Source of the DNA: Paenibacillus urinalis
Lineage (GTDB): Bacteria; Bacillota; Bacilli; Paenibacillales; Paenibacillaceae
Direction of reading: 5' to 3'
DNA: 64,000 nt
Assembly (NCBI RefSeq): GCF_028747985.1
Contig: NZ_CP118108.1
Coordinates: forward strand, 3,477,501-3,541,500
The position numbers and the translations under genes are program-made. Under the pieces are notes generated by a model. That model ran no database searches, had not been told where the DNA came from, and saw only the letters and a list, made by a program, of their open reading frames with translations. Position 1 is the first letter of the stretch; every line of letters begins with the position of its first letter. Below, one piece after another: positions 63,545 through 64,000 of this stretch.

Positions 63545-63573
63545 ACTATAACACGAACATGTGTTTTGGGCAA
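63545..63573 (-). promoter_or_regulatory. yneA promoter with internal LexA box
   Basis: Minus-strand TTGCCC (63568-63573), 17 bases, TATAGT (63545-63550). The spacer contains a LexA box, CGAACATGTGTTTT on the plus strand (63554-63567). Confidence 0.8.
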
Positions 63574-63582
63574 TAGTTTTTG

Positions 63583-63596
63583 AGAACAATTGTTCT
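63583..63596. promoter_or_regulatory. Central palindromic LexA box
   Basis: AGAACAATTGTTCT, a perfect 14-bp palindrome of the GAAC-N4-GTTC type, between the two promoters. Confidence 0.8.
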
Positions 63597-63616
63597 GTAT
63601 TTTTTAGAACTAATGT

Positions 63617-63645
63617 TTGTACGAACGGAGGTTCTATGCTATAAT
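63617..63645 (+). promoter_or_regulatory. lexA promoter with internal LexA box
   Basis: TTGTAC (63617-63622), 17 bases, TATAAT (63640-63645). The box CGAACGGAGGTTCT (63622-63635) fills the spacer, so LexA can block its own gene. Confidence 0.85.
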
Positions 63646-63679
63646 TTTCCCAAACGTTATTATGTGGAGTTGATACGGT

Positions 63680-64000
63680 ATGTCGAAGGTATCCAGCAGG
63701 CAATTAGCAATTCTGGAGTTTATACGCAATGAAGTCCGATTGAAGGGATATCCGCCGTCCGTAAGAGAGATTGGTGAAGCTGTTGGCCTGGCCTCCAGTT
63801 CAACCGTTCACGGACACCTGGATCGTCTGGAGAAGAAGGGGTTAATTCGCAGAGACCCTACTAAGCCACGGGCTATTGAATTGCTCGGTCAAGATGATGG
63901 TGATGATAATGTTCTTCAATTTACGCAGACCGTTGCTCGCGTCCCTGTAGTGGGTAAAGTTACTGCGGGTATTCCGATCACAGCTACAGAGAATATTGAA
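63680..64000 (+). CDS. lexA: LexA repressor, cut by the window end
   Basis: First 107 codons. The winged-helix N-terminus reads [60 protein letters not shown]. The cleavage site Ala-Gly is visible in [10 protein letters not shown] near the end; the catalytic Ser/Lys lie beyond the window. GTGGAG about 10 bases before the ATG. Confidence 0.97.
   Translation, partial: MSKVSSRQLAILEFIRNEVRLKGYPPSVREIGEAVGLASSSTVHGHLDRLEKKGLIRRDPTKPRAIELLGQDDGDDNVLQFTQTVARVPVVGKVTAGIPITATENIE

Noticed and set aside
1..64000. CRISPR arrays, tRNA or rRNA genes, transposases, prophage
   Set aside because: No regularly spaced repeats, no tRNA cloverleaf, no rRNA signature, and no transposase or phage structural protein was recognised.

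Overview
The window reads as a chromosomal segment of a low-to-mid GC Gram-positive bacterium of the Paenibacillus type (Bacillales). The reasons are strong Shine-Dalgarno sites with many GTG/TTG starts, a tenI-thiO-thiS-thiG-thiF order behind a TPP riboswitch, a lexA/yneA SOS pair with Bacillus-type boxes, a pdhABCD operon, an S-layer-homology protein, and no outer-membrane functions. Almost all of it is ordinary chromosomal content. No rRNA, tRNA, CRISPR array, insertion sequence or prophage was recognised.

Layout: 0.1-1.3 kb M20 amidohydrolase; 1.5-6.4 kb glycogen synthesis (glgB-glgA divergent from glgC); 6.5-12.5 kb a minus-strand set of GNAT acetyltransferase, sensor kinase, response regulator, integrin-like-repeat lipoprotein, lone ABC ATPase and MFS exporter; 12.7-14.5 kb winged-helix regulator and HAD phosphatase; 14.6-16.9 kb topoisomerase III; 17.3-20.5 kb gltD, dfrA, thyA; 20.7-25.7 kb pyruvate dehydrogenase complex; 25.9-28.0 kb esterase, low-molecular-weight phosphatase, TRIC-type channel; 28.1-33.0 kb thiamine (thiN, then thiF/G/S/O/tenI under a TPP riboswitch); 33.1-34.6 kb ABC-F protein.

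The accessory centre is 34.9-50.2 kb: one minus-strand gene train that looks like a Gram-positive Tad/Flp (type IVc) pilus or secretion machine. In transcription order it encodes a Ser/Thr kinase fused to a CpaE/MinD-like domain, a CpaB-like SAF protein, two more MinD-fold proteins, a TadA/CpaF ATPase, one polytopic protein carrying both TadB-like and TadC-like halves, a pilin-like protein, three small membrane-anchored or exported proteins, an SLH protein and an 1145-residue secreted protein. A near-consensus promoter and then a very strong terminator-like hairpin precede the first gene, so the train appears to be controlled by attenuation. No prepilin peptidase is visible and the pilin-like protein lacks the usual cleavage motif. 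An AT-rich block straddles the last two genes. This is the part most worth pursuing.

50.4-62.9 kb returns to housekeeping genes: FtsJ/RlmM-like methyltransferase, ModF/YlmA-like ATPase, thioredoxin-like protein, cREC receiver protein, endonuclease IV, Fpg-type glycosylase, HAD phosphatases, RNase Z, MetH, acireductone dioxygenase, small membrane proteins and a YnzC-type protein. The window closes with the SOS locus, a YneA-type division inhibitor divergent from a truncated lexA. Starts were moved from the longest reading frame where a Shine-Dalgarno site or family alignment favoured an internal codon.
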